From NCBI GenBank assembly GCA_030430125.1, contig JAUIGA010000172.1, forward strand, positions 1-7,209: a DNA stretch of 7,209 nucleotides. Reading direction: 5' to 3'. This document shows positions 1 to 5,741 of this stretch, one piece after another. The number at the start of each line of letters is the position of its first letter. The stretch's first letter is position 1. A model generated the notes under the pieces. The model saw only the letters and a list, made by a program, of their open reading frames with translations, was not told the origin of the DNA and did not search any database. The DNA comes from Chloroflexia bacterium (GTDB lineage: Bacteria > Chloroflexota > Chloroflexia > Thermomicrobiales > UBA6265). A program made the translations under genes and the position numbers.

Positions 1-50
1 AGCTCAGCGACCTTCGTGGTCGCGATCGCGTTCCCGGATACCGGGTGCAC
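1..50 (-). CDS. N-terminal fragment of a divergent unknown protein (probable)
   Basis: On the minus strand a reading frame enters the window's left edge and can start at a GTG at 50-48, giving VHPVSGNAIATTKVAE. The composition looks like protein, and 14 of 16 codons end in G or C. In the same frame upstream of the GTG only about half do, which fits a true start near this point. The frame stays open upstream to a stop at 116-114, with no ATG, GTG or TTG in between. A GAGG lies only 2 nt before the GTG, too close for a good ribosome site, so the start is uncertain. Too little is visible to name the family. If real, the gene is divergent from the multicopper oxidase and shares its upstream region. 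The competing plus-strand reading, ending at a TGA at 66-68, has lower third-position GC. Confidence 0.35.
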   Translation of the reverse strand, partial: MHPVSGNAIATTKVAE

Positions 51-99
51 AGCCTCATCGTCTATTGACGCGACGCCTCCCGCAATGGTCGGCTTGGTA

Positions 100-127
100 T
101 TGACACGTTCACGTCAGATGATAGGGT
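100..127 (+). promoter_or_regulatory. Candidate sigma-70 promoter of the multicopper oxidase gene
   Basis: A perfect -35 box TTGACA (100-105) is followed after 16 bp by TAGGGT (122-127), which keeps the important TA...T positions of a -10 box. The predicted start of transcription near 134 would give a leader of about 50 nt before the ATG at 186, and the leader carries a strong GGGAGGAG ribosome site (172-179, 6 nt before ATG). Seen by eye only; the -10 match is modest. Confidence 0.45.
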
Positions 128-185
128 GGCCGTGTAATCCCTGAGTGCATGCAGGCACGTCACAATCGAGCGGGAGGAGCGACCC

Positions 186-3113
186 ATGACGGGTAGTGAT
201 TCTGGTGCGGGTCCCCGGTATCGTCAAGACAATGGCAAGCGCGTCGGTCTCAGCCGCAGAACACTCCTGCAGGCCGCTCTTGCCGGAGCGGCCGGGGTAC
301 CGATCGTCCGTGAAGCAGCTGGGCAGGCGACTCCTGTCGCCACGCCGGGGGTGACCGCCCCGGTGGTCTCGCCGCAGGCCACGGAGACCTGGGTGGAGCC
401 GTGGGTCTGGCGTCCGAGCGACTGGCCCGGCCAGCAGCTCGACCTCAATGTGATCGAGAACGAGAACCCTGGACCGATCGTCGGGTTCGGCAACCCCACC
501 GCGGTGTTGTTCTCCTACAACGGCGCGACGCCAGGACCAACCATCCGCATGCGCGGCGACGAAACGCTGTTGGTCAGGTTGCGCAACCTGCTCGGGCTCA
601 ACGACGGCATCACCTACGTCGGCCCGTATCCCGACCCGGCTGCGTTGCCGAAGAACGTCTCGGTGGACCAGGTCAACGCCAAGGCCGAGCATCTCGGGAA
701 CGTCCACCACGACTATTGTCTCGGCGAGCACACGAACGGCGTCCACTCGGCCCACGACACCAATCTCCACACCCACGGACTGCACGTCCGTCCGGGTCGG
801 AATCCGGACGGCACGCACTCCGACAACGTGATCCTGCGTGTCATCGACCCGGCCGATCTCGAGATCCGCGAGGATCAGGCTGGTACACCCCAGTGCGCGT
901 GGCTGCGCGATCCAGACCAGACGACCTTCCTGGCCGAAGACGAAACGGTCGGTTTTGCCGACTACGAGTTCCGGCTGGGCGATGTCCAGAACCGGTTGCG
1001 GGAACGGCAGGACTCGCCCCCGCAACCCCACCCGCCAGGAACACACTGGTATCACCCGCACTGCCACGGCGCGACCCACAACCAGGTCGCCAGCGGGATG
1101 GCAGGCTTCCTGATCATCGAGGGTGACGTCGACGCGGCCATCAACCGCGAGCTGACCGGCAAGCCGGATCCCAACCCGGAGGAGAAGACGGGAGACTACG
1201 ACTACATCGAGCGACTTATGTTCTTCCAGCGTGTCTTCAACATTTCGACCGACCCCGACGCCCCGACATCAGAGCTGAAGAGTGGCGGCAACGCCAGTCC
1301 GGGGATCAACGGCGACCAGACGCCAATGACCATCACCATGCGCCCCGGTGCGATCGAGCGGTGGCGCGCCCTCAACGGCAGCGTCGATGGACGGGGGTTC
1401 CGCCGGTTGATGGTCGTCAAGGGACAGTACGACGTCAACGAGACCGCCAATCAGGGGGGCGGCGTATCCTACGAGCTCATCAAGCTGCGGGATGCGGAGA
1501 CCGGCACCTTCACACCGGTCAGCCGCGCCGAGGTATCCGCCGACAAGCAGCAGCTGTACCAGCTTGCATTTGACGGCGTCACGCTGATCGACACCGACGG
1601 CAGCGAGCCCACCTATGCCATCGCGGACCTGGCGCAGCAGAACGCGGGCACCGAAAACCCGCTGGACCGCGAGCTGACGGGCAACCCGAACCAGGCGATG
1701 CTCGCCAACCTCGAAGCGGTCTACGTCAACGCCGACAGCATCCGCGACACATGGGTACGACCGAACGAGGTCTATCTCGCCCCCGCCAATCGCACGGACC
1801 TCTTCTTTCAGGCGCCGCGCCTGGACGGAGCCGACTCGCAGGTCTACACGGTGCTGGCACGGGATGTCCTCGTCCACTCGGACAACTTCCAGGCCAACCT
1901 CCAGGGCAATATCACGAGCCCCAACGCGCTGTCGCAGCCACAGGATATCGTCGTCGCCTACATCGTCGTCGCCGAAGGGAAGGACGCGAGCGGGAATCCG
2001 CTGCCGCCGATCCCCGACTACGACGTGATGCGGCTGATCGATGTGTTGCCGCCGGTGCCGGAGTACCTGCTGCCCATCCCGGACGACGAGGTGCAGGTGA
2101 CGCCCGCGGCGGGCGATGACCCCGGAGACCCGGATTCCGGGTTGCCGGACCGATCCGGCATGTACCGCACCCGCACCATCACCTACTCGGGATGGGGCGC
2201 GGCCGACTACCCGCTGATCACGACCGAAGGCGACAGCGACACCGCGACGAACTTCCGCGCCTTCGTGGAGAACGATCAGGCGAGCGGCGCCGAGCTCGAA
2301 TACCTGCGCTATGCGCCGGTCAGCGACAGCGACGAGTACGTGCTGCTGGCGCCGAACATCCGCACCATGGCGATCACGGGATCGACGTCGGACGACATCG
2401 TCGACGACACCGACCCCTTGTTCCCGATTCCCGGGAGCATGGGTCGCAAGTTCAACCCAACCGACCCCGAGCGGCCGCGCATGCTGGAGAGCACCGCCGA
2501 GGAATGGGCGCTCTACAATTACTCGATCAGCCTCTGGGCCGATACGTCCGTAAAGCCGCTCGGCCAGACTGGTAGTCACTATCCGGCCCAACCGTTGATC
2601 CGGGCGGACGGCCAGGCGCGATTCGCCGAGCAACCGAACGACGCCAAGACCTGGCGCATTGTGACGAAGTCGGTCGATCACCCGTTCCACATGCACCAGA
2701 ACCCGTTCTGGGTGACGCGCATCGAGGTGCCCGACGAGAACGGCAACCTCGTGAACGTCCTCGACCGGCCGCGCTGGCAGGATGTTGTGTGGATCCCGCG
2801 CAACGGCGGGCGTGTCATCTTCCGCTCGCGGTTCCCGGACTTCGTGGGTGTCTACGTCAACCACTGCCACATCCTGCTGCACGAAGACAACGGAATGATG
2901 CAGGTGGTCGAGGTGACTCCGTTCGCCGACCAGGCCAACTACGTGACGAAGGATCGCGTGACCAGCCAGGACGCGACCTCAGAGGAGATCTCCGAGATTT
3001 ACCCCCGGCTGGACCAGGCGGCGGCGTGGCGCCAGAGCATGCAGTTCGTCGACCCGAACCACGGCACCGGACAGAAGTACCCCGGTTTCGTGCTCGGCGA
3101 CCCGCCGGGGTGA
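186..3113 (+). CDS. Large Tat-exported multicopper oxidase
   Basis: Multicopper oxidase: it couples one-electron substrate oxidation at a type 1 copper to reduction of O2 to water at a trinuclear cluster. The substrate (metal ion or phenolic) cannot be told from sequence. A Tat signal is visible (SRRTLLQ at residues 23-29, then an Ala/Gly-rich hydrophobic stretch and AAGQA), so it is probably exported folded, with copper loaded inside. All four copper motifs are present: HTHG (H195, H197), HWYHPHCHG (287-295), HPFHMH (832-837), and HCHILLHEDNGM (893-904) with M904 as likely axial ligand. A cupredoxin-2-like core lies around 380-620 (TITMRPGAIERWR; APANRTDLFF). At 975 aa it is nearly twice a usual three-domain laccase; the extra length lies between the N- and C-terminal copper domains. 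Residues 169-200 hold nine His. The start is supported by GGGAGGAG 6 nt upstream. The gene stands alone. Confidence 0.93.
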   Translation: MTGSDSGAGPRYRQDNGKRVGLSRRTLLQAALAGAAGVPIVREAAGQATPVATPGVTAPVVSPQATETWVEPWVWRPSDWPGQQLDLNVIENENPGPIVGFGNPTAVLFSYNGATPGPTIRMRGDETLLVRLRNLLGLNDGITYVGPYPDPAALPKNVSVDQVNAKAEHLGNVHHDYCLGEHTNGVHSAHDTNLHTHGLHVRPGRNPDGTHSDNVILRVIDPADLEIREDQAGTPQCAWLRDPDQTTFLAEDETVGFADYEFRLGDVQNRLRERQDSPPQPHPPGTHWYHPHCHGATHNQVASGMAGFLIIEGDVDAAINRELTGKPDPNPEEKTGDYDYIERLMFFQRVFNISTDPDAPTSELKSGGNASPGINGDQTPMTITMRPGAIERWRALNGSVDGRGFRRLMVVKGQYDVNETANQGGGVSYELIKLRDAETGTFTPVSRAEVSADKQQLYQLAFDGVTLIDTDGSEPTYAIADLAQQNAGTENPLDRELTGNPNQAMLANLEAVYVNADSIRDTWVRPNEVYLAPANRTDLFFQAPRLDGADSQVYTVLARDVLVHSDNFQANLQGNITSPNALSQPQDIVVAYIVVAEGKDASGNPLPPIPDYDVMRLIDVLPPVPEYLLPIPDDEVQVTPAAGDDPGDPDSGLPDRSGMYRTRTITYSGWGAADYPLITTEGDSDTATNFRAFVENDQASGAELEYLRYAPVSDSDEYVLLAPNIRTMAITGSTSDDIVDDTDPLFPIPGSMGRKFNPTDPERPRMLESTAEEWALYNYSISLWADTSVKPLGQTGSHYPAQPLIRADGQARFAEQPNDAKTWRIVTKSVDHPFHMHQNPFWVTRIEVPDENGNLVNVLDRPRWQDVVWIPRNGGRVIFRSRFPDFVGVYVNHCHILLHEDNGMMQVVEVTPFADQANYVTKDRVTSQDATSEEISEIYPRLDQAAAWRQSMQFVDPNHGTGQKYPGFVLGDPPG

Positions 3114-3129
3114 TCGCCGACGAGTCCGC

Positions 3130-3147
3130 GCGGGCGTAGCGGGCGTA
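3130..3147. repeat. 9-bp tandem duplication after the oxidase stop
   Basis: GCGGGCGTA occurs twice head to tail, beginning 17 nt after the TGA of the multicopper oxidase. It is probably a minor slippage product. No function is suggested. Confidence 0.6.
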
Positions 3148-3240
3148 CCTGGCAGCGCCACCTTTGCTGTTCGCAGGATCGTGCGCGCCGCCAATGTCGT
3201 CGTCCTCCTCAGAATCTGTGGTTCTCGATCAAGGAGACCA

Positions 3241-3288
3241 TTGCCCGCGCCGGCGTTGGCCGGTCTCGCACATTGGCAGCGCGGGCAA
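3241..3288. repeat. Perfect 10-bp inverted repeat in the convergent gap, possible bidirectional terminator
   Basis: TTGCCCGCGC (3241-3250) and GCGCGGGCAA (3279-3288) are exact reverse complements around a 28-nt loop. The loop holds a smaller hairpin, CGGC/GCCG (3251-3254 with 3259-3262). The structure sits between the 3' ends of the converging oxidase and dipeptidase genes, where a shared terminator would be expected. Neither strand shows a run of T after the stem, so it is not a canonical intrinsic terminator. The rest of 3114-3347 shows no gene. Confidence 0.5.
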
Positions 3289-3347
3289 GACCGCCGCTAC
3301 GCCGTCTGTGCCTCCCGATGTCGCTTGCTCGCAGAAACCTGGGCCGC

Positions 3348-4499
3348 CTACAACCCCCAGGTCGTCTCCAGCACCCGCAGCCAGTTCTCGTAGCCGATCT
3401 TGCAGAGCGCATCGTCGTCGTAACCGCGCTGGCGCAGCGCCGCCATCAGGTTGGGCAGCTTGCTGGCGTCCGAGAGATCATCCGGCATCAGGGCGCCGTC
3501 GAAGTCCGAGCCGAGCGCCACACGCTCCAGTCCGATGCGTTCGACCAGGTAGTCGATGTGGTCGACCATGACGTCGAGCGGCATGTCCGAGTCTCGTTTC
3601 CCTTCCGGGTCGAGGAACGGGACATTGAAATTGAGCCCGACGATACCATCGGAGTCGCGGATCGCGTCGAGCTGCTTGTCGGTCAGGTTGCGCGATGCCG
3701 GGCAAATCGCATGGGCGTTGGAGTGCGTCGCCACCACCGGCTTGTCCGTCGTGTCGACAACATCCCAGAACCCGGCTTCATTGAGATGCGAGACATCGAT
3801 CAAGATACCCAGCTCGTTGCAGGCGCCCACCAGTGCCTTGCCGGCGGCAGTCAACCCGGGTCCGGTATCCGGCGACGACGGGTATCCAAACGGCACGCCG
3901 TGCCCATAGGCGTTCGACCGGGACCAGACGATCCCGAGGGATCGCAATCCGGTTTCGTAGAACGTCTCCAGGGCGTTGAATCTGGTGTCGATCATCTCGG
4001 CGCCCTCGAAGTGAAGGATGGCCGAGAACTGCCCGTTGGCGATCTGCCGGCGAAGGTCGCGCGCGCTGACCACCGGCGTGACCGTGTCGCTGTCGTCCCT
4101 GGGAGCAGAGATTTTCCGGTGCTGATATGGCAGGCCGTCCCCAATTTCGAGCCGGAGGAGGGCGGCGACCTCCGCCATCGCGAACTGCTGAGCGTAGGCG
4201 AGGGTCGGCCCCTGCTCGGTGGCGAGGGTCAGGTCGTCGATGCCGTCGCCGAGCACCTGCCGCAACACCTGCTCGTTTCGCTCCGAGATGCTGGTGGGGT
4301 CCGGCACGAACACGGCGAAAAAGCCGCCCGCCAGACCACCGGCGCGGGCACGAGGCCAGTCGACATGACCGGTGTCGCTCTCCGAGAAGAAGTCGCGACC
4401 GGTGGTCATCAGGCTGAGCAGCGTGTCGTTGTGTCCATCGAACACGGGAATGCCGGACGACCCGGCCGCGTCGCGAAGCGGTGTCTCATCGGTTGGCAT
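3348..4499 (-). CDS. Membrane dipeptidase-type metallopeptidase, family M19
   Basis: Binuclear zinc dipeptidase of the renal dipeptidase family (TIM-barrel amidohydrolase fold), which cleaves dipeptides, often with D-residues at the C-terminal position. No signal peptide or membrane segment is seen, so a cytoplasmic role in peptide salvage is likely. With the start at 4499 it is 383 aa. Zinc ligands are visible: H23 and D25 (FDGHNDTL), bridging E165 (HFEGAE), H238 (DVSHL) and H259 (ATHSNAH). R270 (ASRN) and D332 (GSDFDG) match the substrate-binding Arg and catalytic Asp. The substrate-binding His of human DPEP1 (H152) aligns by eye with W192 (IVWSRSN). I chose ATG 4499 over an in-frame ATG at 4664: AGGTGG lies just before 4499, the M19 core begins soon after, and the longer form would run into fabI. 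The gene is divergent from fabI and convergent with the oxidase gene. Confidence 0.93.
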   Translation of the reverse strand: MPTDETPLRDAAGSSGIPVFDGHNDTLLSLMTTGRDFFSESDTGHVDWPRARAGGLAGGFFAVFVPDPTSISERNEQVLRQVLGDGIDDLTLATEQGPTLAYAQQFAMAEVAALLRLEIGDGLPYQHRKISAPRDDSDTVTPVVSARDLRRQIANGQFSAILHFEGAEMIDTRFNALETFYETGLRSLGIVWSRSNAYGHGVPFGYPSSPDTGPGLTAAGKALVGACNELGILIDVSHLNEAGFWDVVDTTDKPVVATHSNAHAICPASRNLTDKQLDAIRDSDGIVGLNFNVPFLDPEGKRDSDMPLDVMVDHIDYLVERIGLERVALGSDFDGALMPDDLSDASKLPNLMAALRQRGYDDDALCKIGYENWLRVLETTWGL

Positions 4500-4502
4500 A
4501 GT

Positions 4503-4508
4503 CCACCT
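4503..4508 (-). promoter_or_regulatory. Ribosome binding site that sets the dipeptidase start
   Basis: AGGTGG on the minus strand lies 3 nt before the ATG at 4499-4497. The spacer is short but the site supports this start over the in-frame ATG at 4664. Confidence 0.5.
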
Positions 4509-4516
4509 GATATGCT
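4508..4516 (+). promoter_or_regulatory. Weak candidate extended -10 promoter for fabI
   Basis: TGATATGCT has the form of an extended -10 box (TG, one base, then TATGCT at 4511-4516). No convincing -35 box lies 16-18 bp upstream, as is often true of extended -10 promoters. The leader to the GTG at 4643 would be about 120 nt. Confidence 0.25.
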
Positions 4517-4518
4517 TT

Positions 4519-4554
4519 GGCCCATGGGCCCGGCCCGGATCAGTCGATTCCGGG
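4519..4554. repeat. 12-bp palindrome and hairpin between the dipeptidase gene and fabI
   Basis: GGCCCATGGGCC (4519-4530) is a perfect 12-bp palindrome. It is followed at once by a hairpin, CCCGGA (4534-4539) with TCCGGG (4549-4554). Both lie in the 143-bp region between the divergent starts, where an operator could act on both genes. In GC-rich DNA short palindromes are common, so function is only suggested. Confidence 0.35.
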
Positions 4555-4569
4555 CGGTCGATACGCACC

Positions 4570-4597
4570 AAGATACCAGCGTCCGGCGGGACCGCAA
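4570..4597 (-). promoter_or_regulatory. Weak candidate promoter for the dipeptidase gene
   Basis: On the minus strand TTGCGG (4597-4592) and TATCTT (4575-4570) are spaced by 16 bp, with about 70 nt to the dipeptidase ATG. Each box matches the sigma-70 consensus only partly. Confidence 0.25.
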
Positions 4598-4626
4598 TGC
4601 CGGGCTGGCCAACCACCAACGCAGCG

Positions 4627-4638
4627 AAAAGGGGAAGG
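4627..4638 (+). promoter_or_regulatory. Ribosome binding site that sets the fabI GTG start
   Basis: AAAAGGGGAAGG is purine-rich and ends 4 nt before the GTG at 4643-4645. It fixes the fabI start here rather than at the in-frame ATG at 4517, whose extra residues are Pro/Gln/Arg/Gly-rich and unlike FabI. Confidence 0.65.
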
Positions 4639-4642
4639 TTCC

Positions 4643-5437
4643 GTGTCCGATACCGCAACGACAAGCGCCAGCGGCCTGCTGGATGGCAAGACCTGCATCG
4701 TCATGGGTGTGCAGAACCGGTGGAGCATTGCCTGGCAGATCGCCGAGGCGATGGCCAATGCCGGCGCCAACGTCGCGATCACCTACGTCGATGACCGGGC
4801 GAAGAAGAATGCCGAGCAGCTGGCGGCGACCGTGCCGGGCATGAGAACCTTCGTCTGCGACGTGACCCAGGACGAATCGATCGCCAACCTCGCCACAACG
4901 CTCAAGGCGGAGTACGGCAGCATCGACACGCTGGTGCACAGCATCGCGTTCGCGCCGGCAGACGAGTTGAAGAATCGGTTCCTGGAAACGTCCCGCGATG
5001 GATTCCGTCTCGCGCACGACATCAGCGTCTACTCGCTGATTGCGGTCGCGCGGGAGCTGGTACCAATCATGAGCGAGCACGGCTCGATCATGACCATGAC
5101 CTATCTCGGGGCGACCCGCGCCTTCCCGAAGTACAACGTCATGGGTGTGGCCAAGGCCGCGCTGGAGGCGACCGTCCGCTATCTCGCCCTCGATCTCGGG
5201 GAGCAGGGCATCCGCGTCAACGCGATCTCGGCCGGGCCGGTCAGGACGGCGTCGGCCCGCGGCATCCCAGGTTTCTCGGACATGGCGAATATGGCGGCCG
5301 AGCGCGCGCCGCTGGGCAAGGTGTTCACGCCGGAGCACGTCGCGGGAACCGCGGTCTTCCTGGCCAGCGACGCGTCGCAGGGGCTGACCGGTGATGTGAT
5401 CTTCGTCGACGGCGGCTACCACGCGACGGGGATGTAA
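4643..5437 (+). CDS. fabI: Enoyl-[acyl-carrier-protein] reductase (NADH) FabI
   Basis: FabI catalyses the last step of each type II fatty-acid elongation cycle, reducing trans-2-enoyl-ACP with NADH in the cytoplasm, normally as a homotetramer. It is a short-chain dehydrogenase fold of 264 aa, the usual FabI length. The cofactor motif GVQNRWSIAWQIAEAM is at residues 22-37. The catalytic set of the family is complete: Y154 (TYLG), Y164 (KYNVMG) and K171 (AKAAL), matching E. coli Tyr146, Tyr156 and Lys163. The stretch NAISAGPVRT and the C-terminal GDVIFVDGGYH are typical. At the position of E. coli Gly93, linked to triclosan sensitivity, this protein has A102 (HSIAFAP), as many Gram-positive FabIs do. 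Translation begins at GTG after a purine-rich ribosome site. It stands alone, not in a fab cluster, and is divergent from the dipeptidase gene. Confidence 0.96.
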   Translation: MSDTATTSASGLLDGKTCIVMGVQNRWSIAWQIAEAMANAGANVAITYVDDRAKKNAEQLAATVPGMRTFVCDVTQDESIANLATTLKAEYGSIDTLVHSIAFAPADELKNRFLETSRDGFRLAHDISVYSLIAVARELVPIMSEHGSIMTMTYLGATRAFPKYNVMGVAKAALEATVRYLALDLGEQGIRVNAISAGPVRTASARGIPGFSDMANMAAERAPLGKVFTPEHVAGTAVFLASDASQGLTGDVIFVDGGYHATGM

Positions 5438-5504
5438 GGCCAGGCCTTCCAGGAAGAAAACACGTCATTCTGAGCGAGAGTTCCACTCCCCGGGACGGGG
5501 CGGG

Positions 5505-5577
5505 TTCTCCCCTCCATTGGAGGGGAGTCAGAGGGGAGGGGTCAGGGGTGGGGCGGTTCTCCCCTCCAATGGAGGGG
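5505..5577. repeat. Two direct copies of a palindromic 21-mer, 52 bp apart
   Basis: The 21-mers at 5505-5525 and 5557-5577 differ at one base (ATT versus AAT in the loop). Each is itself a hairpin: TCCCCTCC with GGAGGGGA (5508-5515/5519-5526) and CCCCTCC with GGAGGGG (5561-5567/5571-5577), with 3-nt loops. They lie inside the MITE-like element. Confidence 0.85.
5533..5553 (+). other. Strong G-quadruplex motif
   Basis: Four runs of four G with very short loops, in the order G4-A-G4-TCA-G4-T-G4, lie between the two palindromic 21-mers. A fifth G4 run precedes them at 5522-5525. Short loops and four-tetrad runs are the classic signature of a stable intramolecular quadruplex. It is on the coding strand of both neighbours, so it would also be present in read-through RNA from fabI. 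Confidence 0.7.
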
Positions 5578-5673
5578 CGTGGCAGCCGGGGAAGATCCCT
5601 CGGCAAGCTCAGGGTGACGTTGGGGAGGGGCAAGCCGGTTCCCGACTTTCACGTGGCGAAGAAAGCGCAATGC

Positions 5674-5702
5674 TTGACCGGCTCTCCCCGTTCTGGTTTG
5701 CT
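5674..5702 (+). promoter_or_regulatory. Weak candidate promoter for the glucarate dehydratase gene
   Basis: TTGACC (5674-5679, five of six consensus bases) is followed after 17 bp by TTTGCT (5697-5702), a poor -10 box. Transcription would start near 5709, just upstream of the GAGGAG ribosome site at 5727-5732. The rest of 5621-5741 shows only an imperfect inverted repeat (AGCCGGT 5633-5639 with ACCGGCT 5677-5683) and no gene. Confidence 0.3.
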
Positions 5703-5741
5703 CACCGGTGTTGACCCGCACCCACCGAGGAGCTACCTCAC

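Larger units (their letters stand above)
5462..5620. mobile_element. MITE-like or intergenic repeat element with imperfect terminal inverted repeats
   Basis: The ends ACGTCATTCTGAGC (5462-5475) and GCTCAGGGTGACGT (5607-5620) form a 14-bp inverted repeat with two mismatches, bounding a 159-bp non-coding unit between fabI and the glucarate dehydratase gene. Inside are two near-identical palindromic 21-mers and a G-rich tract. There is no transposase and no clear target-site duplication (flanks AAGAAAAC and TGGGGAGG differ). From memory, intergenic repeats with such ends recur in many bacterial genomes, and their translated shadows are often misannotated as small proteins; I could not check this. 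The density of repeats in a gene gap makes a dispersed element more likely than chance. Confidence 0.55.

Noticed and set aside
21..45. CGCGATCGCG palindrome and CCCGG-ATA-CCGGG hairpin as a terminator
   Set aside because: They fall inside the probable minus-strand coding start, have short stems and no T-run; short palindromes are common in GC-rich DNA.
3..68. Plus-strand C-terminal reading ending at a TGA (LSDLRGRDRVPGYRVHSLIVY)
   Set aside because: Third-position GC in this frame is lower than in the complementary minus frame, and the sequence is Arg-rich. It remains possible but is the weaker reading.
1269..2882. Long minus-strand open frame (537 codons) inside the multicopper oxidase gene
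   Set aside because: It is antisense to a gene with clear copper motifs. Its translation is Val/Arg/Asp/His-rich low-information sequence typical of the strand opposite a GC-rich gene, and no ribosome site or family motif was seen.
3156..3166. 11-mer CGCCACCTTTG shared with 7040-7050, both just after stop codons
   Set aside because: Several exact 11-mer matches are expected by chance in a 7.2-kb GC-rich window; the flanks do not match.
4517..4642. Longer FabI beginning at the in-frame ATG at 4517
   Set aside because: The added 42 residues are Pro/Gln/Arg/Gly-rich and unlike any FabI; GTG 4643 has a ribosome site and gives the normal length.
4500..4664. Longer dipeptidase beginning at the in-frame ATG at 4664
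   Set aside because: The added 55 residues have no M19 similarity, would overlap the fabI start, and the internal ATG at 4499 has its own AGGTGG site.
3273..4844. Long plus-strand open frame (523 codons) opposite the dipeptidase and into fabI
   Set aside because: It overlaps two recognised enzymes in other frames and reads as an antisense shadow (VEERDIEIEPDD-like strings) without any family motif.
5436..5448. AAGGCC-A-GGCCTT at the fabI stop codon as a terminator
   Set aside because: The real stem would be 4-5 bp, it overlaps the stop codon, and no T-run follows.
5462..5620. CRISPR array
   Set aside because: There are only two repeat copies, they are palindromic and G/C-homopolymeric, the spacer is a G-rich low-complexity tract, and no cas gene is present.
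5325..5633. Small minus-strand open frame across the repeat element, containing a PLTPLQWRGE string
   Set aside because: The peptide is the translation of the palindromic GC-rich repeat and overlaps the fabI 3' end antisense. Strings of this kind commonly arise as false small proteins from intergenic repeats.
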